The translations under genes were made by a program, and so were the position numbers. The notes beneath the pieces are model-generated. The model searched no databases and was not told the origin of the DNA. It saw nothing but the letters and a program-made list of their open reading frames with translations. This document shows, one piece after another, positions 1-10,016 of a DNA stretch of 36,544 nt. Each line of letters begins with the position of its first letter. The stretch's first letter is position 1. This DNA is from Bacteroides sp. (GTDB lineage Bacteria > Bacteroidota > Bacteroidia > Bacteroidales > Bacteroidaceae). The stretch is taken from the NCBI GenBank assembly GCA_021203515.1, contig JAJQAY010000096.1, forward strand, positions 1 through 36,544. Direction: 5' to 3'.

Positions 1-131
1 CTTGCTATTTAATTAGACAAATATTGTCTTTACGGTACACACAAGATTAAAACAGGCAATTCCGTTAAAAATTAAACATAGGGATGCGGGGCAAAAGTCG
101 GGAAATAATCGGTAGAAAGCAAGATAATGTA

Positions 132-139
132 TATCTTTG
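132..139 (+). promoter_or_regulatory. Bacteroides -7 promoter element for the AraC-type regulator
   Basis: TATCTTTG matches the Bacteroides -7 consensus TAnnTTTG. It lies 27 bases before the ATG at 166, so transcription should begin near 146. It also overlaps an upstream in-frame ATG at 127, which argues against that ATG as the start. No clear TTTG -33 element was seen at the usual distance. Confidence 0.55.
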
Positions 140-165
140 TTGAACTTAATAAACAACCAATATCT

Positions 166-1024
166 ATGGACTACCAATTGAATACCCGGCTGAATGGCAA
201 TATAGGCATGACTTATCGTTTCCACGAAAGCACACCGCTGCAACAGGACAAGACGCTGTACAAGTTTATTTGGGTGCAGAACGGCACGCTGACGTTGGAA
301 GTGGACCACATTCCCATGAAACTGACGAAAGATGAAATCATTACGTTGACCCCGCTGCATCATCTGGAGGTGAAAAGAGGTGGAAGGCGAGTATCTGACT
401 TTTGTGTTCAACAGTAATTTCTACTGCATCTACGGGCATGATAATGAGGTGTCGTGCAACGGATTTCTTTTCTACGATTCTTCCAAAGTAATGCGCCTGA
501 CATTGTCTGCCGAGCAGTCGTCCAACCTGCACGATATTGTCCGCATCTTCAGGCAGGAGTCTGCCGTCCATGATAATCTGCAAGAGGAGATGTTGCGGAT
601 TGTATTGAAGCGTTTCATCATTACCTGCACGCGCATTGCCCGTTGCATGTACGGTGTGGGGCAGGAGAATGAGAAGACTTTCGATATTATCCGGCAGTTT
701 TATGTACTGGTAGACCAGAACTTTCGGGAAAAGAAGCAGGTGCAGGATTATGCCGATATTCTCTGCCGTTCGCCCAAGACACTCTCCAATCTGTTCACGT
801 CCTGCGGACTGCCTTCTCCGTTACGGATTATCCACGAACGAATTGAAGCCGAAGCCAAGAGATTACTGCTTTACACCCGGAAAAGTGCAAAGGAAATCAG
901 TGGCATTCTGGGCTTTGAGGATTTGGCGACTTTCAGTCGTTTCTTCAAGAAAATGACCGGAGAAAGCGTCTCCGATTATAGAAAACGGGTACAACGGGAA
1001 GAATTGCCAACAGTTGCGGAATAA
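166..1024 (+). CDS. AraC-family transcriptional regulator (frameshifted), RclR-like position
   Basis: A DNA-binding regulator of the AraC/XylS family. The N-terminal half is an effector-binding-type domain. The C-terminal ~100 residues form the double helix-turn-helix, ending in a typical second recognition region with AKEISGILGFEDLATFSRFF and a TGESVSDYRK tail. The ATG at 166 is preferred because an upstream ATG at 127 overlaps the -7 element. The reading frame changes at the AAAA run at 373-376: with three A's the protein reads through as HLEVKEVEGEYLTF, about 285 residues, normal for the family. The gene precedes rclC- and rclA-like genes in the same orientation, so it may regulate them, as RclR does in E. 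coli. That assignment rests on position; AraC-family N-termini are too variable to name the ligand. Confidence 0.75.
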
Positions 1025-1088
1025 TTGCCATTTCGTAGCTGGCGGAAAACAGGGACCTTTGCAAAAACAAATAATTAATAGGGATTTA

Positions 1089-1260
1089 TTCACCACAGAG
1101 GACACAGAGTCTCACAGAGGATTTCTATAAAAACGCAGATTAACGCGGATTTTCGCAAAGAAAACTCTACTATATAAATAATCTGCGTGAATTTGCGTTA
1201 ATCTGCGTTTCTTTAATATTTTCTTTAAACTCAGTGAGATTCTGTGTACTCTGTGGTGAA
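1089..1260. repeat. Long imperfect palindrome of the CACAGAG / CGCAGATTAACG family
   Basis: The left arm begins TTCACCACAGAGG and the right arm ends CTCTGTGGTGAA. Inside are inverted runs of CGCAGATTAACGC and GCGTTAATCTGCG. The element fills most of the spacer between the regulator and the rclC-like gene and could fold into one long RNA hairpin. Related elements occur at 3250, 8483, 22157 and 34505. Confidence 0.85.
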
Positions 1261-1295
1261 TATATCTTGAATGATACACTAAAAGTAAAATAACA

Positions 1296-1886
1296 ATGAA
1301 AACGAAATTGCAAAACCTGTTTGTTGCCGCGCTGACGCTGGCTGCTTCTACTCAAAAGTTGGGTATTAATTTAATTCGTGTGGCTATCCTGATTATTTTC
1401 GTATGGATTGGCGGCCTGAAGTTCTGGAACTATGAGGCGGAAGGTATCGTTCCGTTTGTGGCGAACAGTCCTTTCATGAGTTTCTTCTACAACAAGACGG
1501 CGCCGGAATATAAAGAGTATAAGCTGAAAGAGGGTGAGTTCAACGAAGCGAAGCACCAATGGCATGTGGAGAATAATACGTATGGTTTCTCTCACGGACT
1601 GGGCATTCTTATCATGGGTATCGGTATCCTCACTTTCCTGGGTATTTTTTCTCCTAAAATCGGACTGGTAGGGGCTGCGCTCGCTATTATCATGACTATC
1701 GGTACGCTCTCTTTCCTCGTCACGACGCCCGAAGTGTGGGTGCCCGACTTGGGTAGCGGAGAGCATGGCTTCCCCTTGCTGACGGGAGCCGGGCGTCTGG
1801 TAATCAAGGATACGGCAATCTTGGCGGGAGCACTGGTTGTACTGTCCGACAGTGCAAAAAGAGTATTGAGTCAATTAAAGAAATAA
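1296..1886 (+). CDS. rclC: DUF417 inner-membrane protein, RclC/YkgB-like
   Basis: A 196-residue membrane protein of the DUF417 family, which includes E. coli RclC (YkgB) of the reactive-chlorine resistance system. Visible hydrophobic segments are near residues 24-40 (INLIRVAILIIFVWIGGLKF), 100-118 (LGILIMGIGILTFLGIF), 122-142 and 165-182. The motif WIGGLKFWNYEAEGIVPFVANSP is characteristic of the family and precedes a soluble loop. The stop lies four bases before the RclA-like gene, so the two are almost certainly co-transcribed. The biochemical role of RclC is not settled; by analogy it supports survival of hypochlorous acid or related oxidants at the cell envelope. The symbol follows family and context, not experiment. 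Confidence 0.8.
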   Translation: MKTKLQNLFVAALTLAASTQKLGINLIRVAILIIFVWIGGLKFWNYEAEGIVPFVANSPFMSFFYNKTAPEYKEYKLKEGEFNEAKHQWHVENNTYGFSHGLGILIMGIGILTFLGIFSPKIGLVGAALAIIMTIGTLSFLVTTPEVWVPDLGSGEHGFPLLTGAGRLVIKDTAILAGALVVLSDSAKRVLSQLKK

Positions 1887-1890
1887 GTTT

Positions 1891-3246
1891 ATGAAACAGT
1901 ATGATGATATTATAATCGGGTTCGGCAAAGGCGGTAAGACGCTGGCTGCCGACCTGGCAAAGCGAGGCCGGACCGTGGCCGTGATAGAACGGTCGGACAA
2001 GGTGTACGGCGGAACGTGTATCAATATCGGTTGCATCCCCACGAAGACGCTGGTACATGCGGCAAAGTCGGCGGACCGGGACGCGTCTTGGGAAGAGAAG
2101 CAGGCGCACTATCGCCGGGCTATCGGGCAGAAAGAGGAAGTGACATCCTTCCTGCGTCAAAAGAACTATCATAACTTGGCGGATAATCCTCAGATAACAG
2201 TATATACGGGCGTCGGCTCCTTTGCCGGCCCCGATGTGGTGGAGGTGCGCATGACGTAAGAGACGTTGCAGTTGCAAGCTCCGCAGATATTTATCAATAC
2301 CGGTGTCGAAACGATTATTCCGTCTATCGAGGGGATAAAGGATAATCCGGTCGTTTATACCAGCACTTCCATTATGGAAATGACGGTGCTGCCCCGGCGG
2401 CTTGTCATCGTGGGCGGCGGATATATCGGGCTGGAATTTGCTTCGATGTACGCCTCTTTCGGTTCGCAGGTGACGGTGCTCGAAGGCTATTCGGAGTTGA
2501 TTTCGCGCGAAGACCGTGATATAGCGGCCAGTGTGCAGCAGGTGTTGGAGCAGAAAGGGATTGTCTTCCGGCTGAATGCCCGTGTACAGTCTGTGGATGG
2601 CTCTACGGTTGTTTATCAGGATACAGTGACGGGCGGGCAGTACCGCTTGGAGGCAGATGCCGTCTTGCTGGCTACGGGACGTCGCCCCCATACTGCCGGA
2701 CTGAACCTGGATGTTGCCGGAGTGGAGGTGAACGAACGTGGAGCTATCGTGGTGAACGAGCAGTTGCAGACGACTAATCCCGCTATCCGTGCTATCGGTG
2801 ACGTGAAAGGAGGCCTTCAGTTCACTTATATCTCTTTGGACGATTATCGCATTTTGCGCGAAGACTTGTTCGGGGCCGGTGAGCGCAGGGTGTCCGACCG
2901 TGACCCGGTGGGCTATTCGGTATTTATCGACCCGCCGCTTGCCCGCATCGGGATGGGTGAGGAGGAAGCCCGCAAGAAAGGCTTGAATATAAAAGTGAAT
3001 AAGTTGCCGGTGGCAGCCATCCCACGTGCAAGGACACTGGGCGATACCAACGGATTGTTCAAGGTGATAGTAGATGCCGATACGGACAAAATACTGGGTT
3101 GTACTCTGTTCGGGCCGGACGCCAGCGAAGTCATCAATCTGGTGGCAATGGCTATGAAGACCGGACAGGAATATACTTTCCTGCGCGATTTCATCTTTAC
3201 GCATCCCAGCATGAGCGAAGCGCTGAATGACTTGATGAATTTTTAA
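1891..3246 (+). CDS. rclA: RclA-like pyridine nucleotide-disulfide oxidoreductase with in-frame stop
   Basis: A flavin-dependent NAD(P)H disulfide reductase of the RclA/Lpd family, 451 codons if the stop is ignored. The FAD-binding GFGKGG motif is at residues 10-15. The redox-active pair is C43 and C48 in GGTCINIGCIPTK, the spacing known for E. coli RclA. A second dinucleotide fold follows with IVGGGYIGLEFASMYASFG, then the FAD motif AIGDVKG, and a C-terminal interface with THPSMSEALNDL. E. coli RclA protects against reactive chlorine and reduces Cu(II). An in-frame TAA at 2257-2259 splits the gene into 122 and 326 codons without a frame change. It is either a point nonsense mutation or a sequence error; an active product is unlikely if real. 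The gene follows rclC by four bases. Confidence 0.82.
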
Positions 3247-3249
3247 ACA

Positions 3250-3370
3250 TTGCACCACAGATTACACAGATTAACACAGATTTTCTCAGATAATATAAGC
3301 CTACAGATAGCTTCGTTAAGCATCGCGTGAAGAGAAAATCTGTGTTAATCTGTGTAATCTGTGGTGCAAT
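3250..3370. repeat. Long palindrome of the CACAGATTAACACAGATT family
   Basis: The left arm is TTGCACCACAGATTACACAG and the right arm is its complement ending GTGGTGCAAT. The loop is about 60 bases. It sits just after the rclA stop and before the ABC transporter, where it may act as a 3'-end structure or weak terminator. There is no T-run, so classical intrinsic termination is not supported. Confidence 0.85.
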
Positions 3371-3433
3371 ATGTTGGCTATTTCCCTAAAAATGCCGAAT
3401 ATTGTACTCGAATTATGTAAAGCTTAAATAATC

Positions 3434-4592
3434 ATGACTCGGATACCTGCTATAGGCATTGCACTTCTATACATTCTCTTGATAACTTCTTGTAGTTCAA
3501 AGTCTAAAAGAACAACTGATGAGCATACTGCCGCTGCTGTTTCCATAACGGATACGGCAGCGGTTGTCGCATCGGTTTATGCCAAAGGGTATACCGTGAA
3601 ATATCTTCCGGAGAGCGTCCGTCTGGTAGACCTCCAAGACCCGCAGAATGAAAGCAGTAATACTTTTCATTATGCTTTAGCGCCCAAAGGGACGAAGCCT
3701 GCCGGTATTCCTGCCGATTATACGGTGATTGAAACTCCGGTGGAGCATGTCATTTGCATGACTTCCCTGCAACTCTCCAACTTCATCCGTCTGGATGTCT
3801 GCGACTATGTGGTGGGCATCACCAGCACGCGCCACCTCTTCAACAAAGAAATGAATGAACGCCTGAAGTCGGGCAAGACCGCCAAAATCGGTATTGAGGG
3901 AAACTTCGATAATGAGGTGATAATGAGCGTCAATCCGGACGTTATCTTTATCTCCCCTTTCAAGCGGGGCGGATACGATGCCATGCGCGAAATCGGCATT
4001 CCTCTGGTGCCGCATCTCGGATATAAGGAAATGACTCCGCTGGGCAGGCCGAATGGATTAAGTTCATCGGCATGTTCATCGGGCGGGAGGCGGAAGCCAA
4101 TGCGAAGTTTGCCGGGATAGAGAAACGGTATAATGAATTGAAGGAGCTGGTAAGCCACGTGGAGAAGCGTCCGGTGGTGTTCAGCGGTGAGATACGCGGC
4201 GGCAACTGGTACGCGGTAGGGGCAAGAGCTTCCTGGCCGAGCTTTTCAGGGATGCCGATGCCGACTACTTCTTGAAGGACGACCCCCGTTCGGGTGGCGT
4301 TACGCTGGACTTTGAGACGGTATATAGCAAGGCGGAAGGCGCTGACTTCTGGCGGATAGTGAATAGCTACGACGGCACATTCTCTTATGACGCACTGAAA
4401 TCCCTCGACCCGCGCTATGCCGACTTCCGTGCATTCCGCGAGAAGGGAGTGGTCTATTGCAATATGCGTGAGCAACCCTTCTACGAGAGTATGCCGATGG
4501 AACCGGAGATTGTGCTGGAAGACCTGATACACGCTTTCCATCCTACACTGTTACCCGATTATGCCCCTAAATATTATGCCCGCCTGAAATGA
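3434..4592 (+). CDS. btuF: ABC transporter substrate-binding lipoprotein, BtuF/FecB-like (two frameshifts)
   Basis: A periplasmic-binding-protein-type lipoprotein for a corrinoid or iron-chelate importer. The N-terminus has a signal peptide and lipobox ending LLITSC, so it is probably membrane-anchored. The first lobe includes HVICMTSLQLSNFIRLDVCDYVVGIT, and NPDVIFISPFKRGGYDAM precedes the inter-lobe helix. Two single-base deletions disturb the frame: one near 4045 (GGC-AGG, where GGCCAGG restores LGQAEWIKFIG) and one in the GGGG at 4219-4222 (five G restore VGGKSFLAELF). Corrected, it is about 386 residues. The stop overlaps the permease start as ATGA. The BtuF assignment over an iron-siderophore protein rests on proximity to the cob locus; no riboswitch precedes this operon. 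Confidence 0.75.
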
Positions 4593-5629
4593 TGAAAAGA
4601 CCTACGCTGCTGTTGATGCTGTTGCTGCTGGCATCCATCTTCCTGTTCTTTCTGCTGAACCTGTTGCTGGGTTCCGTACATATCCCGTTCCGCTCGGTGT
4701 GGAATATTCTGTGGGGAAACACGGACGAGTCCATCATTTCGCAGAACATTATCTGGAAGTCGCGCGTGCCTCAGGCACTGACGGCCTTGGTGGCGGGAGC
4801 GGGGCTATCGGTGAGTGGATTGCAGATGCAGACGGTATTCCGCAATCCGTTGGCAGGGCCTTCGGTGCTGGGCATCAGCTCGGGAGCCAGCCTGGGTGTG
4901 GCCTGCGTGGTGTTGCTCTCCGGGGCGATGGGCGGTGTGGCTTTGAGCCGGCTGGGATATATGGGAGAGGTGGCGCTGTCCATTGCGGCCATTATAGGCG
5001 CGTTGGCGGTGATGGCACTGATAGTATATGTGTCGCAGAAGGTGAAGGGCAACGTGACGCTGCTGATAATCGGTGTCATGATAGGTTATGTGGCAAGTGC
5101 CATTATCGGAGTATTGAAATATTTCAGTGTGGAAGAGGACATCCGTGCATACGTCATTTGGGGATTGGGCAGCTTTGCCCGTGTGTCCGGCGACCAGATG
5201 CTCTTGTTTGTGTGCATCATGGCGGTGCTGCTGCCTTTGTCGTTCCTGCTGATAAAGACGATGAACCTGTTGCTGCTGGGCGACGGGTATGCGCGCAACC
5301 TGGGACTGAACATCAAGCGGGCACGACTGCTTGTCATATCCTGTTCGGGCGTCTTGGTGGCGATTGTGACAGCGTATTGCGGGCCGATTATGTTCATCGG
5401 ACTGGCAGTTCCCCATTTGTGCCGCGCCATCTTCCATACGTCCGACCACCGGATATTGATGCCCGCCACGCTGCTGACCGGTGCCGCACTGGCATTGGTG
5501 TGCAACCTGATAGCCCGTATGCCGGGCTTTGAAGGAGCGTTGCCGGTCAACTCCGTAACGGCGCTGGTGGGCGCTCCGGTAGTTGCATCCGTGTTATTCA
5601 AAAAGAGGAAAGGAGAATTGAATGAATAA
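4589..5629 (+). CDS. btuC: BtuC/FecCD-type ABC transporter permease
   Basis: A 346-residue inner-membrane permease of the FecCD family, which moves cobalamin, haem or ferric siderophores across the inner membrane. It is strongly hydrophobic, with roughly ten segments. Family hallmarks are SRVPQALTALVAGAGLSVSGLQMQ near the N-terminus, NPLAGPSVLGISSGASLG, the ATPase-coupling region near LGDGYARNLGLNIKRARLL, and FIGLAVPHLCRAIF. The start overlaps the upstream stop (ATGA); a second ATG three bases on is an equally possible start. It overlaps the ATPase gene by eight bases, so the three genes form a translationally coupled unit. The substrate is inferred from context. Confidence 0.88.
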   Translation: MMKRPTLLLMLLLLASIFLFFLLNLLLGSVHIPFRSVWNILWGNTDESIISQNIIWKSRVPQALTALVAGAGLSVSGLQMQTVFRNPLAGPSVLGISSGASLGVACVVLLSGAMGGVALSRLGYMGEVALSIAAIIGALAVMALIVYVSQKVKGNVTLLIIGVMIGYVASAIIGVLKYFSVEEDIRAYVIWGLGSFARVSGDQMLLFVCIMAVLLPLSFLLIKTMNLLLLGDGYARNLGLNIKRARLLVISCSGVLVAIVTAYCGPIMFIGLAVPHLCRAIFHTSDHRILMPATLLTGAALALVCNLIARMPGFEGALPVNSVTALVGAPVVASVLFKKRKGELNE

Positions 5630-6632
5630 GGAAACTATACATATAGAAAATCTTTCTATCGGCTATCCCGGCAAGGGAGACGTGAAAGTAGTGGCAGACG
5701 GCATTTGTGCCGGCATCAATAGTGGTGAGCTGACTTGTCTGCTAGGCGCCAACGGGGTGGGGAAGTCCACATTGCTACGCACGCTGTCCGCCTTTCAGCC
5801 CAAGTTGGGAGGAGAGATACGGGTAGAAGGAAAAGAGATTGGAGAATATACCGACAAGCAGCTCTCGCGCGTCATCAGCGTGGTGCTGACGGAGAAGTGC
5901 GACATCCGCAACATGTCCGTGACGGAACTGATAGGTTTGGGCCGCAGTCCCTACACCGGCTTCTGGGGAACGCTTTCACGGGAAGATCGGGCTGTGGTGG
6001 ACCATTCCATCGCCCTGGTCGGCATCCCCCATCTGGCGCACCGCATGGTGCACACGCTGAGCGACGGCGAACGGCAAAAGGTGATGATAGCCAAAGCGCT
6101 CTCGCAAGAAACTCCCGTCATCTACCTCGACGAGCCTACGGCCTTCCTCGACTTCCCCAGCAAGGTGGAAATGATGCAACTGCTCCACCACCTCAGCCGC
6201 AAGACGGATAAGACCATCTTCCTCTCCACCCACGACCTGGAGCTGGCCTTGCAGATAGCCGACAAGATTTGGCTGATGGACAAGCAGAACGGAGTGACAA
6301 TCGGCACCCCCGAAGACCTCTCGCTGAACGGCAGCCTCAGTAATTTCTTTGCCCGCAAAGGCATTGCCTTCGACTTGGAGACGGGACTGTTCCGGGTGGA
6401 CAATGAATATACTTCGCAGATACGTCTGCTTGGCCACGGACAGCGATATGCCATGGTGCGTAAGGCGCTTCAACGAAACGGCATCCTGGCAAACCGCCAT
6501 GTAGAAGCGGATACGTCTATCGAAACCGGAGACTTGAAAGAGGGAGGTGCTTTTGTACTTCATCGGCCGAATGAAGCTCCTGTAGAGGTCGACAGCATCG
6601 AAGGCTTGCTGCAAATTCTTCTTTCTGAATAG
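5622..6632 (+). CDS. btuD: BtuD/FecE-type ABC transporter ATP-binding protein
   Basis: The cytoplasmic ATPase of the importer, 336 residues. Walker A is GANGVGKST at residues 42-50, the ABC signature is LSDGE at 146-150, Walker B is VIYLDE at 166-171, and the switch histidine is in FLSTHD. After the canonical ~260-residue ATPase there is a C-terminal extension of about 80 residues (from ITSQIRLLGHG-like sequence to VDSIEGLLQILLSE). The extension is also seen in many Bacteroidota FecE-type proteins, and its role is unknown to me. The gene overlaps btuC by eight bases and ends the operon. Confidence 0.88.
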   Translation: MNKETIHIENLSIGYPGKGDVKVVADGICAGINSGELTCLLGANGVGKSTLLRTLSAFQPKLGGEIRVEGKEIGEYTDKQLSRVISVVLTEKCDIRNMSVTELIGLGRSPYTGFWGTLSREDRAVVDHSIALVGIPHLAHRMVHTLSDGERQKVMIAKALSQETPVIYLDEPTAFLDFPSKVEMMQLLHHLSRKTDKTIFLSTHDLELALQIADKIWLMDKQNGVTIGTPEDLSLNGSLSNFFARKGIAFDLETGLFRVDNEYTSQIRLLGHGQRYAMVRKALQRNGILANRHVEADTSIETGDLKEGGAFVLHRPNEAPVEVDSIEGLLQILLSE

Positions 6633-6728
6633 ACTTCTGCAGGAACATTTGCATGGAATGTAAGCAAATCTAACCACGTCCTTAATTTTCCTCTTACCCC
6701 TTTCAGAATACATTCTGAGAGGGGGTAC

Positions 6729-6816
6729 AATCAGTATACGACTGAATAGGGTTCAGTATACGAGTGAATGCCATTCAGTATACGACTGAATAGGGTTCAA
6801 TACACGACCCAATATC
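6729..6816. repeat. Degenerate 22-bp tandem array, four copies
   Basis: Four 22-base units start at 6729, 6751, 6773 and 6795. Three share the near-palindromic core CAGTATACGA(C/G)TGAAT; the fourth is degraded to CAATACACGACCCAAT. The array lies about 110 bases upstream of the catalase -7 element. It has the same period as arrays at 21751 and 36294 but an unrelated sequence. Confidence 0.85.
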
Positions 6817-6925
6817 CTCCGCTTCTGGATAGTCTGCCATTTGTTCCGATTGATTACCGGGCAAGTTCTGCGGTTAAATATCATTAAATACAACAGCTTT
6901 TACCTTCCCCTATGCAAATTAATTC

Positions 6926-6933
6926 TATATTTG
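6926..6933 (+). promoter_or_regulatory. -7 promoter element of the catalase gene
   Basis: TATATTTG fits the Bacteroides consensus TAnnTTTG and lies 28 bases before the catalase ATG. No matching -33 TTTG was seen at the usual spacing. Confidence 0.55.
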
Positions 6934-6961
6934 TAATCATTTCAACTTTTAAAACAATACT

Positions 6962-8476
6962 ATGGACAAACAGAAGAAATTAACAACAGAAGTCGGTGTT
7001 CCCGTATCGGACAACCGCAATTCCCAAACAGCAGGTTCGCGTGACCCTATCATGATGCAGGACACATGGCTCATGGAGAAGTTGGCCCACTTCGACCGGG
7101 AGGTAATTCCCGAACGACGCATGCACGCCAAAGGCAGCGGTGCTTTCGGCACTTTCACCACGACGCATGATGTGACGCAATATACATGTGCCAAGCTATT
7201 CTCGGAGATAGGCAAGAAGACCGACTTGTTCGTCCGCTTCTCCACCGTGGCCGGTGAGCGCGGAGCGGCCGATGCCGAACGTGACATCCGCGGGTTCGCC
7301 ATCAAGTTCTACACCGAAGAGGACAACTGGGATTTGGTGGGAAACAATACCCCCCCCGTATTCTTTATCCACGACCCGATGCAGTTTCCCGACCTGAACC
7401 ACGCCGTGAAGCGTGACCCCAAGACAAACCTCCGTTCTCCGCAGAACAACTGGGACTATTGGACCATGTTGCCCGAAGCCCTGCATCAGGTCACGGTCGT
7501 CATGTCCGACCGCGGCATTCCGGCTTCCTATCGCCACATGTACGGTTTCGGCAGCCACACGTATAGCTTGATAAACGGTGACGGCACCCGTGTATGGGTG
7601 AAGTTCCACCTGCGCACGCAACAGGGCATCAAGAACCTGACCAACGAAGAAGCAGCCGCCATCGTAGCCCAAGACCGCGAAAGCCATCAGCGCGATTTGT
7701 ACGAAGCCATCGAACGCAAGGACTTCCCCGGATGGATGCTCTACTTCCAGATTATGACGGAGGAACAAGCCCTCAACTACAAGGAAAATCCGTTCGACAT
7801 CACCAAGACCTGGAGCCACAAGGACTTCCCGCTGATTGAAGTCGGTGTGATGGAGTTAAACCGCAACCCGGAGAATTACTTTGCCGATGTGGAACAGGCT
7901 GCTTTTGCGCCTACACACCTGGTGCCGGGCATCGGACTCTCACCGGACAAGTTGTTGCAAGGCCGCCTCTTCTCTTATGGAGACGCGCAGCGTTACCGCT
8001 TGGGTGTGAACCACGACCAGATACCCGTAAACCAGGCTCATTGTCCTGTGCACAGCTATCACCGCGACGGACAGATGCGGGTGGACGGCAACTACGGAGC
8101 TACCAAGGGTTATGCGCCCAATGGCTTCGGCGAGTGGGAGGAGCAGCCCGAATACCGTCATCCCGCCTTGCCGGTGGATGGTGCGATAGACCATTACAGC
8201 CCCTACGAAGACCGGACGGACGATTGCTTCTATCAGCCGGGCGACCTCTATCGCCTGATGACGGAAGATAAGAAGGAGGCCATTATCAGCAACACGATAG
8301 CCGACATCATGCCCGTGACGGACAATGTGAAATACCGCCATGCCGCCCATTGCTATCTTGCCGACAAGGATTATGGCACACGCCTTGCCCAGGGACTTCA
8401 TCTTGACCTGAAACGGGTGGAAGAACTGGCAGTCATGAGCGAGAAAGACCGCTTGTGGGCTACGCGCGATATGTAA
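6962..8476 (+). CDS. katA: Monofunctional haem catalase
   Basis: A 504-residue small-subunit haem catalase that converts hydrogen peroxide to water and oxygen in the cytoplasm. The distal catalytic histidine is H55 in [12 protein letters not shown], the catalytic asparagine is N128 in [10 protein letters not shown], and the proximal haem ligand is Y339 in [10 protein letters not shown], with R335 alongside. The length fits the small-subunit class, and the gene is intact. It has its own -7 element at 6926 and is followed by a palindrome. Its position after an rcl-like module gives the left of the window an oxidant-defence character. A peroxide-responsive regulator such as OxyR would be expected from the genus, but I could not identify an operator. 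Confidence 0.95.
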   Translation: MDKQKKLTTEVGVPVSDNRNSQTAGSRDPIMMQDTWLMEKLAHFDREVIPERRMHAKGSGAFGTFTTTHDVTQYTCAKLFSEIGKKTDLFVRFSTVAGERGAADAERDIRGFAIKFYTEEDNWDLVGNNTPPVFFIHDPMQFPDLNHAVKRDPKTNLRSPQNNWDYWTMLPEALHQVTVVMSDRGIPASYRHMYGFGSHTYSLINGDGTRVWVKFHLRTQQGIKNLTNEEAAAIVAQDRESHQRDLYEAIERKDFPGWMLYFQIMTEEQALNYKENPFDITKTWSHKDFPLIEVGVMELNRNPENYFADVEQAAFAPTHLVPGIGLSPDKLLQGRLFSYGDAQRYRLGVNHDQIPVNQAHCPVHSYHRDGQMRVDGNYGATKGYAPNGFGEWEEQPEYRHPALPVDGAIDHYSPYEDRTDDCFYQPGDLYRLMTEDKKEAIISNTIADIMPVTDNVKYRHAAHCYLADKDYGTRLAQGLHLDLKRVEELAVMSEKDRLWATRDM

Positions 8477-8482
8477 TTTATC

Positions 8483-8564
8483 GAAACGCAGATTAACGCA
8501 GATTTTCGCAGATTATAAGTTGAGAGTAATATTCTTTGCGATAATCTGTGTTAATCTGCGTTTC
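8483..8564. repeat. Palindrome of the CGCAGATTAACGCAGATT family
   Basis: The arms are GAAACGCAGATTAACGCAGA and its complement ending TTAATCTGCGTTTC, with a short central loop. It starts seven bases after the catalase stop and is the shortest member of this family in the window. Confidence 0.85.
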
Positions 8565-8614
8565 AATGATAGGTTATTTTATTTTCTATGAGGATAAGCA
8601 AGTAAGATTTTGTG

Positions 8615-8622
8615 TATCTTTG
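8615..8622 (+). promoter_or_regulatory. -7 promoter element of the MATE gene
   Basis: TATCTTTG matches the TAnnTTTG consensus and lies 24 bases before the MATE start codon. This implies a short leader and separate transcription from the catalase. Confidence 0.6.
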
Positions 8623-8645
8623 CAGTCACAAAAAAATAAGTCCTC

Positions 8646-10011
8646 ATGATGCATCATTCGGCCAAAGATAACTACGTCCACCTGACGACTACTCCCGTTC
8701 CCCGACTCATCATTTCGCTGGCTATACCGACGATCATCAGTATACTGGTGACCTCTTTCTATAACATGGCGGATACCTATTTTGTAGGTAAAATCAATAC
8801 GCAGTCCACTGCTGCGGTGGGCATCGTGTTTTCGGTGATGTCCATCATTCAGGCGGTGGGGTTCTTCTTCGGTCATGGGTCGGGAAACTATATCTCGCGC
8901 AAGCTCGGTGCGCAAGAGACGGAGAATGCCGAGAAGATGGCGGCTACCGGTTTTTTCTATGCACTCTTCATCGGGCTGTTGCTGGCGGTGGCGGGCTTGG
9001 TCTTCCTGATGCCCATTTCGCTGGCGCTCGGCTCTACGCCTACCATCCTGCCTTATACGGAAGATTACTTGGGCATTATCCTCATAGGTGCTCCCTTCAT
9101 GACGGCCTCGCTGGTGCTGAACAACCAGATACGCTTTCAAGGGAATGCGGCGTATGCCATGGTGGGCATCGTGACCGGTACCGTGATTAATGTGGTGCTG
9201 GACCCAATATTGATATTCGTTCTCGACATGGGCATCTCCGGTGCGGCACTGGCTACGGTTATCAGCCAGTTCTGCAGTTTCTCCCTGCTGCTGTACATGG
9301 GGCACAAAAAGGGGGGATATCCGTATTCACTTCCGTAACTTCACGCCTACGCTTGCTTTTGTCAAAGAAATTATCGGCGGAGGTACACCGTCCCTAGCCC
9401 GTCAGGGATTGGCGAGTGTGGCAACCATCCTCCTGAACATTACCGCCGGAGCCTTTGGGGATGCTGCCATTGCGGGCATGTCCATCGTGACGCGCATTTC
9501 GATGTTCATCAATTCCTTCCTGATAGGTTTCGGACAAGGCTTTCAGCCGGTGTGCTGGTTCAGTTATGGGGCGGGGCTGTATGGCCGCGTTCGTCAAGGC
9601 TTCTGGTTCTGCGTGAAGGTGGGCTTCTTCTTCCTCCTGATTTGTGCGGTGGCAGGCATGGGATATGCCGAAGAGATTGTATCCGTCTTCCGCAAAGGAG
9701 ACCCTGCCGTGATTGCTACCGGTGCGGCTGCCTTGCGCTGGCAATTCATCACTTATCCGCTGGGAGCGTGGATTATCGTAAGCAATATGATGCTGCAAAC
9801 CATTCGCAAGCCGGTGCGCGCTACGATATTATCCTCTGCCCGCCAAGGTCTGTTCTTCATCCCGTTGATATTCATTCTGCCCCATTTCCTTGGGCTGCGC
9901 GGAGTGGAGATGTGCCAGGCGGTGGCCGACATGCTGTCCTTCCTGCTTGCCATTCCGCTGACGTGCGGGGTGCTGGCGGAGATGAAGCGGAAAGAAGTTG
10001 CGGCGCATTAG
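8646..10011 (+). CDS. MATE-family multidrug efflux transporter (frameshifted)
   Basis: An inner-membrane cation-driven efflux protein of the MATE family, about 455 residues if repaired. The N-terminal half has the family's PRLIISLAIPTIISILVTSFYNMADTYFVG motif region and GSGNYISRKLG. The C-terminal repeat includes NITAGAFGDAAIAGMSIVTRI and GFGQGFQPV. Twelve membrane segments are expected. The frame breaks at the six-G run at 9311-9316; with five G's it reads MGHKKGDIRIHFRNF without interruption. The break is most simply a homopolymer error, although six G's could also slip in vivo. The substrate cannot be read from the sequence. Confidence 0.85.
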
Positions 10012-10016
10012 GATGG

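Larger units (their letters stand above)
6633..6961. other. Intergenic spacer between the importer and the catalase
   Basis: No gene is seen here. The spacer holds a 22-bp tandem array (6729-6816) and the catalase promoter element (6926-6933). No convincing intrinsic terminator was found after the ATPase gene. Confidence 0.7.

Noticed and set aside
1804..3258. Long minus-strand reading frame opposite rclA
   Set aside because: It mirrors the rclA codon frame and has no recognisable domain; rclA on the other strand has clear motifs.
3371..3433. Cobalamin riboswitch before btuF
   Set aside because: No B12 box or other conserved block is present; only a palindrome and a short A/T-rich leader are seen.
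9311..9316. Phase-variable six-G tract in the MATE gene (and at 25780)
   Set aside because: Six bases is short for a contingency locus, and many other genes here carry similar breaks in even shorter runs, so error is the simpler reading. Read-level length variation would revive it.
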